From Alitta virens (taxonomy: Eukaryota; Annelida; Polychaeta; Phyllodocida; Nereididae): a stretch of 64,000 nt of DNA. The stretch is from positions 40,489,753 to 40,553,752 of the forward strand of contig OW028575.1 in assembly GCA_932294295.1 (NCBI GenBank), read 5' to 3'. Made by a program: the position numbers and the translations under genes. Positions within the stretch are counted from its first letter, which is position 1. Every line of letters starts with the position of its first letter. The notes under the pieces are model-generated. The model did not search any database. It was not told the origin of the DNA and was given only the letters and a program-made list of their open reading frames with translations. Below, in pieces: positions 53,873 to 64,000 of this stretch.

Positions 53873-55460
53873 AGTTTCCACTAGGGGGCAGATTGCGAAA
53901 ATATTCTAAACTGCCATTTTTTTCTGGCTCTGCAAGGGAGTTGTAAGGTCTTCTAGAGAAACCACTCTTGGACAGATCAAGCTAGTTGCCTGAAGACTTC
54001 TCTTCGCCTGCTCTAGTATCGAGTCATTACGGACACGTCTCTCCAGCAGATTGTTGAGGGGCTGAAGTTTCCAAGAATGTGGGAGGCTGCAGAGACTTGG
54101 GTCGATCATAACAGATTCTTGTTACAAGAAGAATAACAGACGAAGAAGCGGGCCTTCCGGCTTGCTCAGGGGCGCACAATGCAAAACACAATAGAAAAGG
54201 GGGTTCTTAAACATCAAAGTGAAAACATCAATTGCACCTGGTGGGCCCTGTGGTGTTTTAACTCTCCATACAAAAGTGGATCATCTACAGGTGATTAAAA
54301 ACGGCACAGCAATCTGTTTCAAACCCTATATCCAAGAAACTGTAAGAAATTTGATATCCTTTGCATAAAATTTATATACTGTTGTTAAGTTGACAATCCA
54401 AGTTTTCCACTACATTCCGTCTCGTAGACGTCTGTCTTAAATGCTGCTGCCAAAACAATGATAAAACCAGATCAGTTTTATTATTACTGACCAAAAGTAA
54501 CGGATAATTTGGCATTTTGGACTGCAATAGATACATGTATAATCCAGCCCTGTTCAGCTTCATGCAGTAATAATCGTTGAGACTAATGAAAGTTTTACAA
54601 AAAAAGTAACAAATCTCTTGGCTATTTGACATCTTGGCAATTTGACTTCAATATAGAATGACTGCCCTCAAGCCTATGTATCTTTGACTGACATGTCTGC
54701 TAACCTAACTCGATAACAAGCAAAGTGATACTAATTTTAGAGACTACAAAAATTATGATTTGTCATTTTAAGTTTATCATATGGTCCTTTTTATCATTGC
54801 AATTTGAGTGAGACCATGATAAAATATATGTTTTCTTTAGTTGTTATGATAATGATGTGTATGAATATATGCACATGTATATGACAATTGTTAAGGCTTT
54901 TGATGGGGGAAATAAATGGCCATTGAAGGTTGTCATATTTGACTCGTTCAGGTCTCAATATCATCTTATCTTACTTCTGTTATGACAATGTTACTTTTAT
55001 TTTTCTAGAGCTGACATGAGCAATTATACAAAAAGATGTTTGGTCTTAGTAATAACGGTATCAATGCCAGAAAGCGAAAATTCCTGCAGTGATATGCACG
55101 TTTTAAAAGCATCAAGCCTCTGTTCATTTCCACCTTGGCCACCAAAAACATTGGAATGGCAGATGAGCTGCACAACAAAACAAGCTGACATAGTGGACCA
55201 GCTTTGAAATAAAACCCTGTTATTGCAAAGACCTAGTTTCTTCACAGAAGTAAATGCGCTGCTGTCAAAGCCTTGATGCAAGTTTAAGCCTGCCACAAAA
55301 CACGAAGGTCGGATTTGACGTTAATCTGAATTCACACAAAAGAAGACAGTGAAGCAACAACACACAGGCTGCAAGGTTATGAAATGGGTGCCATCCTTTG
55401 TATTTGGCAACACACTGCAGACCCCCAACATGATGCCATGGGATTACTGTATCAGGGGAA
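53873..55460. other. Non-coding spacer
   Basis: No recognised gene, RNA or repeat. Confidence 0.4.
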
Positions 55461-55465
55461 TAACG

Positions 55466-55656
55466 ATGGGTGGTGGTGGTGGATTTGGGCTTTACATCCT
55501 GTATTTCTGCACCTGATGGGCTTATTAGGACAGGTAGGGACCATGGTAATGAGACGAAGGATGAAACAGCCATCCAACATAGGCTCGACCGGGAATTGGA
55601 CCAGGGACCCAGTGGTTGGAAGCCCAGCGCACTACCACTGAACTAGGCCCCCACCC
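55466..55656 (-). mobile_element. SINE family 2 copy, minus orientation, full length
   Basis: Read in reverse it has the A box (TAGTTCAGTGGTAGTGC), the B-box region and the body, ending in a short CAC-rich tail as the plus-strand copies do. Confidence 0.85.
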
Positions 55657-57699
55657 CTTAGGGTATAACGATGGGAAATGCACAGATAGAATGCACAAGG
55701 TGGTACAATAACAAAACGACATACAATTGACTGAAATGATATTTGCACACCTGTACAAATATATTTTTGAATATATTCTGTGGTCAATATTCACTTCAAA
55801 ATGGGACAGATATGTAAATTGGACTGTTTTCATTTGGTAATAATGTACATGATATATTGCAATAAGTGACAAATTTCTCACACATTTTGGCACACATTAC
55901 AAGGCAAAATTCCAAAATGTGTTTTTAGCCCACTGCAAATCCCAATTGATGAAAACCTTGACTTGAAAACTACAGAAAAAGAAAAAATAAACAAGTCAAA
56001 ATGGAACAATATCAATTTCAACTTACAGTGTGTATTTTGGGGTTAATGGCAAATATTAAGTACTTAAATTTAATAAAATTGTTAAGGCTGAGTACATTTA
56101 GAAAGAACAAATTAACGTGCAAAGAAGAAAAGCAAGAAGGTGAGATCAGATGATTTGATTTGTAACCAAAGACCCATGCAATAGGCTTCCTCCGCTTGCT
56201 CACCTCATTTATCATCGAAGCCAGGATCTTGTCAGAAGGGTATCATATTTTCTGATTGGTGCTACCTGTATTTTTTGGTTTTGCAGGGAAGATATTTCTA
56301 TCAAAACAGGCACATGGTACACTGTCTACAAGTCGACTGCCCGTGCCATTTATAGTGATTTTAATTACTGGGCGAGCACTGCGAGCTTCTTCAGATTCTC
56401 ATTTGAACAACTCACCAACATTTTTACACAACTAACCCAGGCACTTTTGACCTATGGTCCTCGATTCAAAGTTGCTCAGTATTGTTCAAGGAATACAAAA
56501 CCGCCCGAAACTAGGACACTATACCCTGTTTACAGAGCAATCTAGAGCGGTGAAGATAGAACTCTTTCTTGCGGTCAACAATACGTTGTATGTGCGTAGC
56601 GATGTCGTAAAAGTAGGGTCACGACAGTTTCCAGGGACCCTGAAGATTCAAGGGTCCCGAACAGAGACAGCGTGGCACATATGCAGGCTGCTGCCTTGCT
56701 CGAATCAGCTGTGCTTGTTCCCAACAGTTTCATTGCCTGGCTCCGCCCTTGACTTTGCCTTGGAGTGGGGAAATGAAGTATGCAAGGACCGTCCCAGCGC
56801 TGTCAATGGGACATATAAGGGGCCTTAAGAGGCAGGGACGTTGCCTGTTGACACTGCCACCTTCATTTACAGAGTAACTCACGTTGCCTTTTCTTGTCTG
56901 GCCAACATCTAAGAAGTCCCCCCAGAACAGCCCAGTCCTACAAATAAGTGTTGAATAACCTACCCATGTTACAATAGAGGCCAAGAAATGTCAGGTCTGC
57001 TCTCTCTCATCCGTAAACTTTGACTTCAGTCTTAACACAACAAAGGATTAAAGAATGAGCAGGGGGAGAGCAAAGAAAGAGCGGAGGAAGATCGGGGAAA
57101 GAGCAGATAAGCAAATACAGTGAGATGTTTCTTTCATGCAGCAGCTACATGTAGAAGGATTCAAAAGGGGGATGACAACACGTTTTATGGCAGCAGAGCA
57201 CAAGAAAAGAAGTAGTAGAAAAAATGCAATAACAGGAGAGGAAATAGTGAATTGTGAAAGTACGAGACAGCAACATCTGAGACTTTGGGATTCGTGTAAA
57301 AGATGCTGCTTTCCAAAGGCATATACGGCATGATATGCTATCAGTTGATGCTATTACAGTATTTCATCACATTCATCATTTCACACAAATCTTGATTGTT
57401 CTTGTACATATGATACATATATCAATAATATGATGATTATATGAAGTAAAACAAATTCTCAGAATGACAAAATTATAGTCATCTGTTTACTGGCAAAGGT
57501 TGGATTTAAGGGATTAATTTAAATTAGAAGTCGTACACATGCACCATTATTAGTCAATTAGACGAATATTTAAAAAAATCATGCTTAAAGAACCAAGCTT
57601 TTGGCTTATCGCCTATACCATACCAGTTTTGATTTCTAAAAAAAAAACAATATATTAGAAAAACTAATTTTTGTATTTTGAAAATTTTTATATCTGGTG
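55657..57699. other. Non-coding stretch
   Basis: A 124-codon plus frame at 56,454-56,828 lies in somewhat GC-richer DNA; no domain is recognised and it may be chance. No other feature. Confidence 0.4.
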
Positions 57700-58262
57700 T
57701 TAAGATAAGATAAGATAAGATAAAATTTTATTTAAAAGTCGGTGGTGATACAAATTACAATAAAACATAAGCTATAAAAGCTTTTTGCTTTTTGACAGAA
57801 AATTGTGACAAACAAGGTGAAATATTTACAAATAAATAGATGAGAAATAAACAGATGAGTTGGTAACATTGTGTAAAAATAAATTTAATTTTACAGGCTG
57901 TTTCTTTTACATAAAATGCAGTTGCCACATTGACTTGTACTAAGAACATTGCTACTTCTTAAAAATTTTTTGAAATGCATAACATCAGTTGAGTTCTTTA
58001 CATTGATAGTTAAAGCATTCCACACCAGAGGACCTTGATAAGCAATTGAACGCATGCCAAATTGGACTGTATTGTATACTGCTTTGATTAATTTGAAGTT
58101 ATCCCTCATATCATATGGAGTGACTTGTCCAGTAAAGAAGGGATATTCCACTGGAGGTGCTATATCGTAAAGCACTTTGTAAATAAATTCAGCAAGATTA
58201 ATTTTACGTGTAGTTACACAATACGATAAGAAATATTCAAAACTGTCAAAAAGAGTTTCACA
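57700..58262 (-). mobile_element. LINE 3' end (RT C-terminus), same family as at 37,345
   Basis: On the minus strand an open stretch of about 124 codons ends at 57,891. It carries an EFIYKVLYDIAPP motif, then MRSIAYQGPLVWNAL and FKKFLRS, the typical C-terminal sequence of non-LTR retrotransposon RT proteins. A 3' untranslated region and an AAAATTTT(ATCTT)n tail follow. It is 5'-truncated; endonuclease and RT core are absent. Confidence 0.85.
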
Positions 58263-59126
58263 AGTGGCTTATCTAACATTAGCTGCCTTATTGTCTGTTT
58301 ATTATTATAAGACGCCGCACAAATATAAACAATGGTTACATCACTGTGTGAACAATCCTGATTTACAAAGCGTAAAAACTGAAAACTCCCTGATAGTGAA
58401 TTTATTTAAACTTTTTTTACACAAACAAAAGTCTGAAAACTCCTCTTGGTTATTTGAAAAACCAAAGTGTCTAATGGATTTTTGTAAAATCCAATTTGAC
58501 CTTATTAGTTGTTTAAATATCCATTGGGTTTTGTGAACAACCAAATTTGTCCCAAATTTTTTTTTAACGTGTAGTGTAGCATTCTCCAAATCTAAAAATG
58601 AAGTTACACGTATTTTGATTATATTTTGACGTCGGGTGTAGGTGGCCTTAAATGTCATTTTTGACATTGGTGACAAATTCAGCCCGTAGATAATGAAACA
58701 GCTAATTGCATGGCACAGGGCCATAGAAAGTGGCATTGAGGAATAGAAAGGTCGTCCTGCTGGGATGAGGTAAGACATGGGTCTCTAATGAGAACAAGGA
58801 TATGGAAGAATATATAGAATGTGCATTCTCTGGGGTTTAATTAAATGTTAGTAGTGTGCATAAAGCACAGATGTGGCAAACAAAATTGTATGGGATGTTT
58901 GGCACACACTTCATTGATGCAATAACGTAATGTGTCAAGTATGAAATAGACAACTACTCCTATGTGGATATTAAATACCCTAACAAGGATACAATGGGGA
59001 AAGTACCACAAGAGGTCACTGACACCGTAGCAGTTATAAGTATTGTTTGATGACATCATCTATTCTGTGAAGTCATGCATGTTACAATTACTTAGTTACG
59101 TCATCATATTATCTTTTCATGTACTA
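58263..59126. other. Non-coding spacer
   Basis: A 145-codon minus frame (58,341-58,778) is unrecognised. Short inverted motifs near 58,445-58,560 (GGTTATTTGAAAAACC) are of unclear meaning. Confidence 0.35.
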
Positions 59127-59213
59127 CGGTCCTGTTTAGCGACAAGAAATTGTCTTGGAGGGCTGCACTTTTAATATCCTATCCTATCATATCCTATCCT
59201 ATCCTATCGCATA
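59127..59213 (+). mobile_element. SINE family 1 3' end with (CTATC)n tail
   Basis: GAGGGCTGCACTTTTAATAT matches the last part of the SINE at 26,976-27,249 and is again followed by a short-unit array, here CTATC. Only the 3' end is kept. Confidence 0.65.
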
Positions 59214-59393
59214 ATTACTTTTGTTTTATCTTAATTTAATTTTCTTTCTTTCTTTGGAAGGTGCCACCATTACAGCTAATGCTCAGGTGGTTTCCTGATG
59301 GGCTCATATTTACAATAGTTTACAATACATAGTATATGTCTTACCTTCAAAAAATGTATGTACCTATTTCAATCAAAATATAGCTATCTATCT

Positions 59394-59580
59394 ATCTATC
59401 TAGCCTATCATATTCTATCCTATCTTATCATATCGTAGGGTATCGTATCCTATCTTATCGTATTGTATCCCATTCCTTTCCTATCCTATCCCATCCTATC
59501 CTATCCTATCCTATCCCATCCTATCCTATCCTATCCCATCCTATCCTATCCTATCCTATCCCATCCTATCCTATCCTGTT
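59394..59580 (+). repeat. (CTATC)n/(CCATC)n array
   Basis: Pentanucleotide array with TATCC, TATCG and CATCC variants. The corresponding arrays in the later duplicates are at about 61,745-61,960 and 63,555-63,769. Confidence 0.95.
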
Positions 59581-59789
59581 GACCCAATTTGGCCATCTGA
59601 GATGGAGGATTTATACTTTTGGATGCAACTGTACTCAAGGCAATTGGTGTCTTAAACCAGCCCTCTGTTCCTTGGCAATTGCTAGTTTATCTTTATAGAG
59701 TGTGGTTGTGTATGTCAGCCTCATCCTTTGTATATTTATAACAATCTCTATAGTAACTTACTGCTATTATATAATGCCCTTCAGTTCCT

Positions 59790-60190
59790 GAAGATTATGT
59801 CTCAGCGTTTTTTTACGAGACCCTTGTATCTTAGTCATACCAAGTTTTAACAAAATTATGCATGGAAAGAGAACATTCTCATATTATGGTGCTCATCTGT
59901 GGAATTTACTGCCTTCAAATTTTAAAGAAGCTTTAGATTTTAAAGATTTGAAAAAATGTACTACGAAATGGGAAGGTCCACAATGTTGCTGCAATATTTG
60001 TATTTTGTTATATGTTTTAGACATTTCTATCATGGTTTTAGTATCATTTAATTACTTTTTATTGTTGCTGTTTTATCTGAACTTTTAATTTTTGCACATA
60101 TACAGTCGATCAATAGCTCTTTGAGATAATTTTATTGTTGTCTTATGTTGACATTAAATATTATTCAATTCTATGCCATTCAATTAATTC
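59790..60190 (+). mobile_element. LINE 3' end, second family
   Basis: An open stretch from about 59,790 to 60,088 has CILVIPSFNKIMHGKRTFSY followed by GAHLWNLLPSNFKEALDF, again the RT C-terminal pattern. A non-coding part and a tail of ATTCT repeats follow. Its tail and protein differ from the family at 57,700. The same fragment recurs at about 62,165-62,570 in the duplicate. Confidence 0.75.
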
Positions 60191-60607
60191 TATTCTATTC
60201 TATCCGTATAAAGGTTCTAAGGCATTGCTTCAAAATATACCCTATTTTACAGGCTGTTTATAGAGTTTTACCTGTGGCTCGTTCAATCAGAAAATTGGTA
60301 AACAAAGACACCTATTATGTGGCAGAAAAAAACCCCACCTTGGTCTGTGCTGAATTTCACAATTCCTTTCAAAGACATTCGAAAAGCAATCGTTTGGAAG
60401 GTCACAAGAATCTCTGAACGGAAAATAAATGGCACAATGGATTCAAGAGCCAATAAATGTTTGATGACATCATCAAAAGGTGATGTCATCAATATGATTA
60501 CGTCATTAAACACCTAAATACGTTATTCAGTAACTAGAAGCTACTATGCACCTACAATTATGGTTGTAGCCTATTTGGTCTGTAGCCTTGTTTGTCCATA
60601 TTTGTAT

Positions 60608-61308
60608 AGATCAGCATTAAATTTTCATATAACGCAGTTTTACATTTTATATTTTATACATGACAAACAAGATAAAAACTCTGTTATGTCCAATTAAGCC
60701 TCCTTAGTAGGAACGTAAACACATTTTCTGTTGCAAGATTGCTGGAAAAAATCTCTGGTCCTAATTACCACAGTCATGTGGATATGGGAGGCATTGATAG
60801 GCCGGCCAGAAATAGGAGCACGAGAAGCTATTTGCTGTTCTGAGCAGGCCCAGTGAATCTTTTTACTGCATCGCAATTGTATCCTATAGTTACAGCCATT
60901 CAAGTGAATTATGTTTTCAATTAACACGATTGTATATATTCGCATTTAAGGGCTTTTACGAGTGTAAATATACCTACAGCCAAAAAATGTAAATATATAT
61001 GATGAAAGTAACACTTCTTAGGAGATCAAAAGCAGTAGAATTGCATAATATATTATTATATTCAGGAAATGTTATATTATATTAATAAATCAATGTGATT
61101 ATCTTAGTCAGATAAACAGTTCCAACTTCCATCTGAGTGCAAGATTGGTGCTTAGACAACCATGGACTAACGTCTCCATAACATGACATGAAATCGATCT
61201 CCTGTTGGCTTTACTAATTGCCGTCTGAAATACATACAATTTGCTCCTTGCATGAGCCAATTCTCAACTTCGTTGGCTTCTATTAATAGCAAAGGGGGTT
61301 TTTTATTG
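60608..61308. other. Unique spacer between duplicates
   Basis: No recognised gene or repeat. Confidence 0.45.
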
Positions 61309-61744
61309 CTCTCCTTGGTCGAGTCAGAGTGCTGTTTTTCTTGCTCGTAAGATGGGGGCTAAAAATACTGTGCAGAAAAGAGACATGCAGATTTCATTGT
61401 CAAATATATTTGGCACTTTTATGTGATCGAGCAACAGCAGTGAAAAACGATGCGTTAAATCAGTTTTTGCTTGGAACTAGCTCTCGTACATTTGTACCCA
61501 CGTCACCTCTATTTCACAAAACAAAATTCCATGAGAACTCCCCGTTACACGGGAACTGATACAGAATATACACATAGGAAAAATAAGCTTTTCAGCTGCC
61601 TAATTTTCTCTTTCTTTGGAAGGTGCCACCATTACAGCTAATGCTCTGGTGGTTTCTTGATAGGCTCATATTTACAATAGTTTACAATGCATAGTATATG
61701 TCTTACCTTAAAATAATTTATGTAACTATTTCCATCAAAATATA

Positions 61745-61960
61745 GCATCTATCTATTTATCTAGCCTGTCATATCCTATCCTATCTTATCATATCGTATC
61801 ATATCATATCCCATCCTAACTTATCGTATCGTATCGTATCGTATCCCATCCCTATCCTATCCCATCCTATCCTATCCTATCCCATCCTATCCTATCCTAT
61901 CCCATCCTATCCTATCCTATCCTATCCTATCCCATCCCATCCCATCCTATCCTGTTGACC
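61745..61960 (+). repeat. (CTATC)n array, copy 2
   Basis: Same pentanucleotide array as at 59,394, with GTATC-rich and CCATC-rich sub-blocks. Confidence 0.95.
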
Positions 61961-62164
61961 CGATTTGGCCGTCTGAGATGGAGGATTTATACTTTTGGAT
62001 GCAACTGTACTCAAGGCAATTGGCGCCTTAAACCAGCCCTCTGTTCCTTGGCACTTGCTAGATTATCGTCATAGAGTGTGTATGTCAGCCTCATCTTTTG
62101 TATATTTATAACAATCTCTATAGTAATTTACTGTTATTATATAATGCCCTTCAGTTCCTGAAGA

Positions 62165-62570
62165 TTATGTCTCAGGGTTTTTTTACGAGACCCTTGTATC
62201 TTAGTCATACCAAGTTTTAACAAAATTATGCATGGAAAGAGAACATTCTCATATTATGGTGCTCATCTGTGGAATTTACTGCCTTCAAATTTTAAAGAAG
62301 CTTTAGATTTTAATAATTTGAAAAAATGTACTACGAAATGGGAAGGTCCACAATGTTGCTGCAATATTTGTATTTTTTATATGTTTTAGACATTTCTATC
62401 ATGGTTTTAGTATCATTTAATTACTTTTTATTGTTACTGTTTTATCTGAACTTTTAATTTTTGCACATATACAGTCGATCAATAGCTCTTTGAGATAATT
62501 TTATTGTTGTCTTATGTCGACATTAAATAAATATCATTCAATTCTATGCCATTCAATTAATTCTATTCTA
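62165..62570 (+). mobile_element. LINE 3' end, second family, duplicate
   Basis: Carried by the segmental duplication rather than a new insertion. It matches the copy at 59,790 with a few changes, including one T less near 62,376, which alters the frame after the conserved motif. Confidence 0.75.
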
Positions 62571-62885
62571 TCCTTATAAAGGTTCTAAGGCATTGCTTCA
62601 AAATATACCCTATTTTACAGGCTGTTTATAGAGTTTTACCTGTGGCTCGTTCAATCAGAAAAGTGGTATACAAAGACATCTATTATGTGGCGGAAAAAAA
62701 ACCCCACCTTGGTCTGTGCTGAATTTCACAATTCCTTTCAAAGACATTCGAAAAGCAATCGTTTGGAAGGTCACAAGAATCTCTGAACGGAAAATAAATG
62801 GCACAATGGATTCAAGAGCCAATAAATGATTAATGACGTCTTCAAAAGGTGATGTCATCAAAATGATTACATCATTAAACACCTA

Positions 62886-63025
62886 CATGGCCAAATGTGC
62901 CATGTGCGTTTTCCATGAGAGTGATAAATGCATGGAAAACGCATGGTTTTTGTCTAATTAAAATGAGGTGAAAACTATGCGTTTATCCAAATGCATGGAA
63001 AACGCACATAGCACAGTTGACCATG
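62886..63025. mobile_element. MITE family 2 (palindromic), copy 3
   Basis: 140 bp, ends CATGGCCAAATGTGCCATG and ACAGTTGACCATG. The older duplicate shows the site without the element (AACACCTAAATACG at about 60,509). TA precedes it; the base pair after it is TT, a probable mutation of the second TA. Confidence 0.88.
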
Positions 63026-63117
63026 TTTATACGTTATTTAGTAACTAGAAGCTACTATGCACCTACAATTATGACTGTAGCCTATTTGGTCTGTAGCCTT
63101 GTTTGTCTATATTTGTA

Positions 63118-64000
63118 TTCTCCTTGGTCGAGTCAGAGTGCTGTTTTTCTTGCTCGTAAGATGGGGGCTAAAAATACTGTGCAGAAAAGAGACATGCAGA
63201 TTTCATTGTCAAATATATTTGGCACTTTTATGTGATCGAGCAACAGCAGTGAAAAACGATGCGTTAAATCAGTTTTTGCTTGGAACTAGCTCTCGTACAT
63301 TTGTACCCACGTCACCTCTATTTCACAAAACAAAATTCCATGAGAACTCCCCGTTACACGGGAACTGATACAGAATATACACATAGGAAAAATAAGCTTT
63401 TCAGCTGCCTAATTTTCTCTTTCTTTGGAAGGTGCCACCATTACAGCTAATGCTCTGGTGGTTTCTTGATAGGCTCATATTTACAATAGTTTACAATGCA
63501 TAGTATATGTCTTACCTTAAAATAATTTATGTAACTATTTCCATCAAAATATAGCATCTATCTATTTATCTAGCCTGTCATATCCTATCCTATCTTATCA
63601 TATCGTATCATATCATATCCCATCCTAACTTATCGTATCGTATCGTATCGTATCCCATCCCTATCCTATCCCATCCTATCCTATCCTATCCCATCCTATC
63701 CTATCCTATCCCATCCTATCCTATCCTATCCTATCCTATCCCATCCCATCCCATCCTATCCTGTTGACCCGATTTGGCCGTCTGAGATGGAGGATTTATA
63801 CTTTTGGATGCAACTGTACTCAAGGCAATTGGCGCCTTAAACCAGCCCTCTGTTCCTTGGCACTTGCTAGATTATCGTCATAGAGTGTGTATGTCAGCCT
63901 CATCTTTTGTATATTTATAACAATCTCTATAGTAATTTACTGTTATTATATAATGCCCTTCAGTTCCTGAAGATTATGTCTCAGGGTTTTTTTACGAGAC
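63118..64000 (+). repeat. Segmental duplication, copy 3 (tandem, cut by window end)
   Basis: Repeats 61,309 onward at a constant offset of 1,809 bp with no difference I can see through the window end, including the CTATC array. Either a very recent tandem duplication or an assembly duplication. Confidence 0.85.

Larger units (their letters stand above)
59238..60607 (+). repeat. Segmental duplication, copy 1 (older)
   Basis: Parallel to 61,596-63,117: both hold GGAAGGTGCCACCATTACAG, a (CTATC)n array, the block around GATGGAGGATTTATACTTTTG, a LINE 3' end, and a TGGCACAATGGATTCAAGAG block. Copy 1 differs by scattered substitutions and lacks the MITE present in copy 2. Confidence 0.85.
61309..63117 (+). 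repeat. Segmental duplication, copy 2; unit of the recent tandem repeat
   Basis: 1,809-bp unit. It starts with a ~290-bp block (CTCCTTGGTCGAGTCAGAG...) absent from copy 1, then follows copy 1's order to its end. A 76- to 89-codon frame at its start (61,329-61,559) has no recognised domain. The first bases of the next unit follow directly at 63,118. Confidence 0.85.

Noticed and set aside
56454..56828. 124-codon plus-strand frame in GC-richer DNA
   Set aside because: No motif, signal peptide or repeat recognised, and an overlapping minus-strand frame also exists. Not enough to call a gene.

Overview
The window is metazoan nuclear DNA. It is AT-rich and gene-poor, with intron-type splice signals, tRNA-derived SINEs, TA-target inverted-repeat elements, LINE 3' ends, many microsatellites and a complete animal-type bHLH gene. 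The mix of repeats and an envelope-bearing Ty3/gypsy element fits an invertebrate, probably marine, but I cannot name the taxon from sequence alone.

Layout. 1-11,990: mostly non-coding, with seven or more short mobile-element copies, a 19-bp minisatellite whose unit carries a TATA box, and a tRNA-headed SINE. 12,004-12,852: the only recognisable host gene, a 282-codon bHLH factor of the Mist1/dimmed (BHLHA15) group, in an exon preceded at once by a splice acceptor, ending in a long Asp/Asn/Glu tail and followed by two CRE palindromes and two E-boxes. 12,900-27,780: non-coding, with minisatellites, a CAG tract, five kinds of inverted-repeat element and two SINE families.

27,783-49,783: the centre of interest. 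Two Ty3/gypsy-type proviruses lie head-to-tail on the minus strand and share one LTR (LTR - copy A - LTR - copy B - LTR). The LTRs are 207 bp and look identical by eye; the right-hand one lacks its last 5 bp. Each copy has a tRNA-Trp-like primer site, gag with one CCHC knuckle, a G-run frameshift site at the gag stop, protease-RT-RNaseH-integrase with an unusual basic C-terminal extension, an envelope gene of the errantivirus/baculovirus-F type, and a 1.9-kb 3' untranslated region with three ~190-bp repeats. Copy B has open pol and env but three stops in gag. Copy A has a gag frame free of stops but split by a 3,500-bp TA-target DNA element, a protease active-site deletion, and frameshifts in pol and env. 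The DNA element itself holds a LINE 3' end, so there are three levels of nesting.

49,784-64,000: non-coding DNA with more copies of the same MITE and SINE families, LINE 3' ends of two families, (CTATC)n arrays apparently seeded from element tails, and a segmental duplication. One duplicate is a near-perfect 1,809-bp tandem repeat running off the window end. In it a palindromic MITE is filled in one copy and empty in the older paralogous copy, which dates the insertion.
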